The position numbers and the translations under genes are program-made. A stretch of 64,000 nucleotides of DNA from Oxytricha trifallax (lineage: Eukaryota > Ciliophora > Spirotrichea > Sporadotrichida > Oxytrichidae), in the NCBI GenBank assembly GCA_000711775.1, contig ARYC01003120.1, positions 1 to 64,000 of the forward strand, given 5' to 3'. Position 1 is the stretch's first letter, and each line of letters starts with the position of its first letter. This document shows, one piece after another, positions 58,740-64,000 of the stretch. Below the pieces are notes generated by a model, which saw only the letters and a list, made by a program, of their open reading frames with translations, did not search any database and was not told the origin of the DNA.

Positions 58740-59700
58740 TGAAGAAGAAAGCTTCTATAATGTAGAAGATGTGAAAAGAAGTATTGTAGATTGCAACTTC
58801 AATTAAGCCATTGGCCCAGATGGTTTTGTTGGAAAAATGCTGCTTAAATTAGAAAGAATTCAATAGACAATGAGTGATAAAATAGCTAATTGGATAAAAA
58901 ATAAACAAGTTTCAGAATAAATTTAAGAGGGAAGGCTAATACTAATGAGCATAGATAAGAAAGATCTATACCCTGAAGTCAACACCACAAAACCAATAGT
59001 GATTAACTCTCACCAAAGTAAAATAGTGGAAAAGTTTATAATAAACAAAGTAGCTGAATCGAAGAGTGAAATATTAACAACAGGAAACTACCAAAATGCA
59101 TTCAAAGAAAAAAGAGCACCCACATTAATCTTCTAAGAATATTAGAGCACATAAAATCACCAATAAGGAAGAGCAAACCAAGGGAAGCTTATTTACTAGT
59201 CGGTCTCCAAAATGCTTCCGACTCTATCTGGAAAGACAAGCTAATTTCAATCTTGAGGAGTAAAGTAACTTACTCAAAAGAAAAGGAAATAGCTAGCCTG
59301 ATAGAGGTATTATACAATGGGATCAAGATTAAGTTTGAGGAGGAAGTAGTACAGACCTAAGAAGGTGCAGCATAAGGGAGTAGACTTTCACCAATTTTGT
59401 TTAACATATACATATAAGACTCACTATATTCGCAAAAAGAACTAATGTCATTATTCAAATTGGGAAAACTAATAGCTTTTGCAGATGACATTCTGATAAA
59501 TATAGAATATCCCTAACAATTCAAAAGAGTCATCGGTAGCTTGAGAGAAATAGAAAAAACACATAACTTAAAGCTAAACACAAAAAAATCCGTATTTTTG
59601 AGTGATGCAAAGTGCTTCAAGAAGGAGTTTAAAATAATGGGGATTAAGAAAGTAGAAGAAACAAAATATCTCGAGGACTTAACATTTGCCTAAATACTAA
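58740..59700 (+). pseudogene. LINE copy 2 reverse transcriptase domain
   Basis: FADDILI at 59478-59498 is the catalytic motif, preceded by GSRLSPILFNIYI and followed by a KL..KKS.FLSDAK block. The motif that normally reads DLQKAYDS is altered to GLQNASDS near 59200, costing another catalytic Asp. A frame change lies near 59125. Copy 1 has the opposite state at the FADD box. Confidence 0.82.
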
Positions 59701-61004
59701 AAATTTACTAATAAAAATACATGGAATGAGATAAAAAGAAAGTCAGAATTTTACCAAAAACTTACAACATCAAACAAACGAACAGTGTGTGATGCCATAA
59801 TGATGGTGTAGATACGTTCGCTAATTATTTATTAATACACCCCACTACTGGCAGCCTAGTTCATGAAAACTGAAGAATTATAAAAAATGCAACTCAAACT
59901 TAAAAGAATTGCGTTTAGAACGGCAAGATGCATTTATAATTAAAATCTATGGAATGTAACACAACCAAAAGAAACTAACACCAGTGAAATTATAATGGAC
60001 CAAGTTCTGAAGAACATGAAGAAGATCAACATGAGTATTGATCAGTTCTTAATACCTAAACAAGCAAAGGACGAGATAGTACAACAAGGAAGGGCTTTAC
60101 AAAAAAAGAAGATGATTATCCTAAACAATAAATAATAGACACTATGATGTCATTAAATTGGGGAAAAACAATAATCAACTATGGAATGAGTCACTACTGC
60201 AATATTCACAAATTATTAGTGGACTCAAACCATCTGAAGAACTGCAACATAATAAATACAGCAGGAGACCCGACAAGGTTCTCAAAAATATTAAGAGAGT
60301 TAGAATAATTGACATAAGTAACCACCAGCAAATAGAAATCATAAAGAACATGATTTGGATGGACCAAAGGAAAATAAAATTATAAAAAAATGAATATTAC
60401 CAAATAGTAAAGAAACTATTCAGAGTGGCTTAAGCAAAAAAAGGATTAGAACTTCGATGAAAGGAAACTAGAATAAATTAAACATAAATGAAAATCTAAA
60501 TTGATATTATTTGAAAAATATTAATAGCAAGAGAATCAGTAGAATCATAAGTCTGATGATTCGCTTTCATAATACTTTCTGGTAATTATTGAGTATTTTA
60601 GATTATTTTTGAATACCTCTAAGTTACTTACTCCTACTATGTTCTTATATTTATTTATGAATATTAAAATATACTATATATATATAATTTTACTTAAATT
60701 TAATATTTCATCAATGTAAAGATAATCAAATAATTTCAATTTTGGAAATGTTTAAAATACTCTATAGTGAAATTAAACTTTATGTGTTTATTTGGCTTCT
60801 CAAATGTATCATATTATAATATATTAATACAATGCATTTCGCTTAAAATGGTTTAATCTTTCAAATGAAGTAGGCATTCGAATAATGTCAATTAATAACC
60901 TCAAATAATTTACAAATAAATTAAAAATAAGAGGTTATGGCATTATCTTTATTTATCTAAAATAACGTACGCATACTCATTTTATATTCAAATAAATTCA
61001 CAAA

Positions 61005-61260
61005 AGTTATAAAACTGAATGCTTCTATGCACTTACAGACTCTTGCTCTTTTGTTAAAGTCCTGTTGATGAGACAAATTATTTATCGGTCGTTCGCCTTG
61101 GTAGACTTATCTTCCTTCACTTTGAAGAATCACCCTTCTATCTTACAGTCTATTGGTTTCCATTCAACATCAGACACCACTCATTTCTAACCAATTAGTT
61201 GAAATTTGCAATTTAATCTCCTTATGGATTTCTTCAATTCTATAAAACACTAAATTTACA
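61005..61260 (-). pseudogene. Ciliate-code coding remnant, unrecognised
   Basis: A reverse frame reads IELKKSIRRLNCKFQLIGQK, TGA, VVSDVEWKPIDCKIEG, TGA, FFKVKEDKSTKANDRQIICL and on. The two TGA codons sit where Trp or Arg could have been. The island is GC-richer than its surroundings. No family recognised. 60670-61000 and 61260-62470 are AT-rich with nothing supported. Confidence 0.42.
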
Positions 61261-62477
61261 CTATGAAACAACTGTTTATCTAGAATAATGCATTATTTAT
61301 AAGTAGGATTTTGATTAAATAATTCTATAATAAAATTTATATTAGAAAAGTTCTACTCAACCATCAGATAATTATTTTATTCTATTATAATTAAATGACT
61401 TTTCTATAATATTAATTGAAAGAACTGACAACTGACTCTTCTTATATTCTAAATGGGTTATTTTCGCCAAATCAATCGGAAAGCCTATCTCATAACTTAA
61501 TAATTTGGATAATAAATGGAGAATGGACATTGCAGGCGAGATAATAATAAGTAAAATAACAAAATTAATTGAGGTATTTCATAAAATAATTCATAAATAG
61601 AATTAACTCATATTCATTTATTTCATAGTATTTAATAAACTTGTTTTATTTTAATCAAATATATCATTAAATATCAATGGATTAAACATAGATTTGTAGT
61701 TACCTCTTTCTCTTTATTAAGTTTAGCTGTTTATCTTCAATTTCTATTCCTTTATAAACAATTTCAATAATTTAAATGACACTGAAATTTAACTATTTTT
61801 TATTTAAATAATGCTTATTTTTTTAATCTCTACAAATATACAGTACAATATTGAAATTTGCTCTTGGATATAAGATTTATGTAAAATATCTTAATGTTTT
61901 ATAGCCTATAAGAATAAAATAAAACAAGTTGCTATAGTGAGTGACTCAGCATACACATTCCTATGATTCTCTGAAATTAGGATAAAGGACATTTTTAATT
62001 TATAAATATTGGATAGGAATTTTCATAAACATCACAAGATAAACTAGTTATAAAAATATTACAAATTGAACAGAGAATGGTTGAATTGTGGATTTTGAAT
62101 TAATATAGATAAAATTAATGACATTTTTTGATTGTATGTAGTCAATCATAGAAATTTGAAAATATTTTAACATTAATTATAAAATACTAATAAATCCTTC
62201 ATAAAAAATCGAAATGATTTAAAAAAGCCTTAAATTTTAAATTGAATCTATCATAAAATTAGTATAGTAATTTAATGGGTAATTTAATTGATATTTTAGA
62301 TTAAATAATATAACTTCTAGTATATTTGTAAAATTTTCAAAAAAAAAATGAGAATCTAAAAATTAATAAAGTAAAGATCTTTTTATACAAAGCTAAAAAA
62401 CTTAAATATAGAAATAGTTCACAAATGTATAATATTTAATTATTATAAAAATAATATTGAATTGGAATAATTCATTA

Positions 62478-62893
62478 TTGTAGGAATACATTCGATTTGG
62501 GAAAATGAATTTAAATTAAATTAATTAAATATTAAAATCATGGCAGTTATCAAATCCAAAGTGACTTAAAATTAAAAAATAAATGGATTCTCCGGTAGAT
62601 CCCGTAATTTAAGCTGGACTTTGCTATTTGCAATATTCTTGAATCATTCCAGGAAGCGAGATATTTTGATTTTGAGCTAACTCCCAAAAATAGTATAATG
62701 GGTTTTTCTCGCTTGGGCGATGAGATAAATTCATTATAGCAATAACAACCACCGTCTCATTTTTAATGCGCTATCCAGAGAGTATAATATTGTCAGGGTT
62801 TGGAGACATTTTCCAAAAACATAACTGAAGGTAATTAATAATTAATTAATTTTAATTTTAATTTATTTTCCCAAATCGAATGTATTCCTACAA
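62478..62893. mobile_element. MITE-like palindrome, family M1 copy 2 (416 bp)
   Basis: The ends read TTGTAGGAATACATTCGATT and its exact complement, flanked by TA on both sides (62476-62477, 62894-62895), as expected for a TA target duplication of Tc1/mariner-type elements. The outer 30 bp match copy 1 at 41118. The interior is only partly palindromic and differs from copy 1. Non-coding. Confidence 0.85.
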
Positions 62894-63099
62894 TAATAAA
62901 AAAAGCAATATAAAATTTTAATATATAACGGCACTAATTTGCTATCTTTCTAAGTAAAATTTGATTAAACATATATACGGTATTATGCAGTTATAGATTA
63001 GAAAGACCTAGCATTTAAACAGTTAAAAATTAATAAGGGAGATTAAGATTTTGTTTGTTATAAATTAAATATATTAACATATGAAGATTACATGAATGA

Positions 63100-63950
63100 T
63101 CAGTTTAATTGTTTAGTATGTAATGAGATTTAAAATTCAGTCAGTAAGCATGCTCAACTAACCGACATAGTAAAGATAAATTTGATCTTTTCCCATCTTG
63201 CTCTGAATCTTCTTTAATGCTGTCAACATGCTCAAAAAGAGCTTATGTTTAATCTGCTTTGCTTTTCTCAACAAATTTCATGTAAAGATTACTTGACAGC
63301 TACACCGTATTTAATGGTAATAACTCTCCTCTCTTGTACGATTGAATCTTGATGTTACAAATTTTTATTCTCTCAATTAATGAATCCAGATTTACTTTGC
63401 TCATCTAGTCAAACGAAAGGTTGTTTGCTGTTTATCACTACTGATATATTTTTGAAAGCCATTTTAGTCTCTTCATTTTTATTATGAAAAGAGTACTCTA
63501 TTCTCTCTTTGAACTACTCCTTTCTAGCTATGACTTATCTTTTCTCAAAGAAATGCAAAAGATTCATTTCATTCATTATAGTGTTTTATGGTGTGACATC
63601 AACTAATGCTTCCTTTACAAAAGAATGCGAGACTCCATTTTAAGTAATTCGTATATAAATATCTCCTTGAGCATTTCTGTCAATATTGTCTTACCAGTGT
63701 TTGTGGGGCCAACTATCCAAACTTCATACATCATTTTATGCTTGTTTTTTACAATGTAGTATAATGCATCACCATTTCTCCAAAACAATTGTCTAAAATT
63801 TGACAATCGTCATATATTAAGCTTGCTTCTTTTCTGATTTATTCTTCGATAGATCCTCTTAGAGGGATTTAGCAGTTGGGGTATATTCAACATTGATAAG
63901 ATTTAAGTCTTTAATTAGTTGCAAGTGCTTTCTCATTTTTTATTCATATT
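63100..63950 (-). pseudogene. SF3 helicase (Rep-like) gene remnant 2
   Basis: Reverse-strand reading from about 63930 (MRKHLQLIKDLNLINVEYTP), then after a frame change SNFRQLFWRNGDALYYIVKN and on to VWIVGPTNTGKTILTEML, a strong SF3 Walker A (about 63680-63715). After another frame change, VKEALVDVTPQNTIMNEMNL (Walker B region) and ISVVINSKQPF, which fits motif C (about 63435-63460), end at TGA. The order matches Rep helicases of circular single-stranded-DNA-type replicons and related elements. At least two frameshifts. The sequence differs clearly from remnant 1. The N-terminal nuclease part, if present, would lie near or beyond the right edge. Confidence 0.68.
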
Positions 63951-64000
63951 TAGATATGAGAGAATCAAAGCTTTATTATCACTACTGTGTTTGCTATTAA

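Larger units (their letters stand above)
57240..60670 (+). mobile_element. LINE-like non-LTR retrotransposon, copy 2
   Basis: Same family and orientation as copy 1 (34050-37430), better preserved. Order: N-terminal frame from ATG 57272 to a TGA near 57600, endonuclease 57632-58309, linker, reverse transcriptase about 58740-59700, C-terminal block 60140-60310, and 3' UTR to about 60670. TAA/TAG are Gln throughout. No target duplication or A-tail identified. Confidence 0.88.

Noticed and set aside
1..64000. CRISPR arrays, bacterial operons, ribosome-binding sites
   Set aside because: No regularly spaced repeats and no prokaryotic gene organisation; code usage and elements are those of a ciliate.

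Overview
The window looks like germline (micronuclear) DNA of a spirotrich ciliate close to Oxytricha, Stylonychia or Tetmemena. Three things show this: (i) coding tracts stay open only if TAA and TAG are read as Gln and TGA is the stop; (ii) several mobile elements end in C4A4 telomere-like repeats next to 3-bp ANT duplications, the hallmark of telomere-bearing elements (TBEs); (iii) very AT-rich spacers separate GC-richer coding islands. Read with the standard code the region looks nearly gene-free; read with the ciliate code many gene tracts appear, most carrying frame changes or TGA codons. From sequence alone I cannot always tell decay from short introns or internal eliminated segments (IESs).

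Layout. 1-4087: three TBE pieces in a nested series (X inside Y inside Z), all running off the left edge. 4088-16904: ciliate-code gene tracts, including a degenerate tract at 6-7.8 kb, a reverse gene at 8.3-9.3 kb, a forward CxxC gene at 9.7-11.6 kb, a reverse multi-segment gene at 11.8-14.8 kb and a divergent forward gene at 15 kb. 16905-25171: a TBE (E1) with a second, well-preserved TBE (E2, 17109-21269) inside its kinase gene; E1 itself lies inside a reverse-strand gene tract seen at 16.4-16.9 kb and again from 25.2 kb. 25.2-34 kb: more gene tracts plus two fold-back MITE-like palindromes. 34.05-37.4 kb: a decayed LINE. 38.9-40.3 kb: a reverse SF3-helicase (Rep-like) pseudogene. 41-45 kb: a MITE and a long reverse gene. 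46.2-48.15 kb: a 1.95-kb inverted-repeat element with GC-rich arms. 49.7-56 kb: four or five ciliate-code genes, the best being 54065-54893. 56.1-57.0 kb: an ARF GTPase pseudogene between inverted repeats. 57.2-60.7 kb: a second LINE of the same family. 62.5 kb: a second copy of the 41-kb MITE family. 63.1-64 kb: a second SF3-helicase remnant.

How they fit. Each complete TBE carries three genes: a zinc-finger/kinase protein transcribed outward to one end, and a 22-kDa-type protein and a DD34E transposase that converge tail to tail at the other. Known TBE biology is that the transposases help remove germline-limited DNA during macronuclear development. E1, sitting in a coding tract, would have to be excised for that gene to work. 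Non-TBE gene names are left empty because, apart from ARF, the LINE endonuclease/reverse transcriptase and the SF3 helicases, I did not recognise the families. Coordinates of multi-segment genes are approximate.
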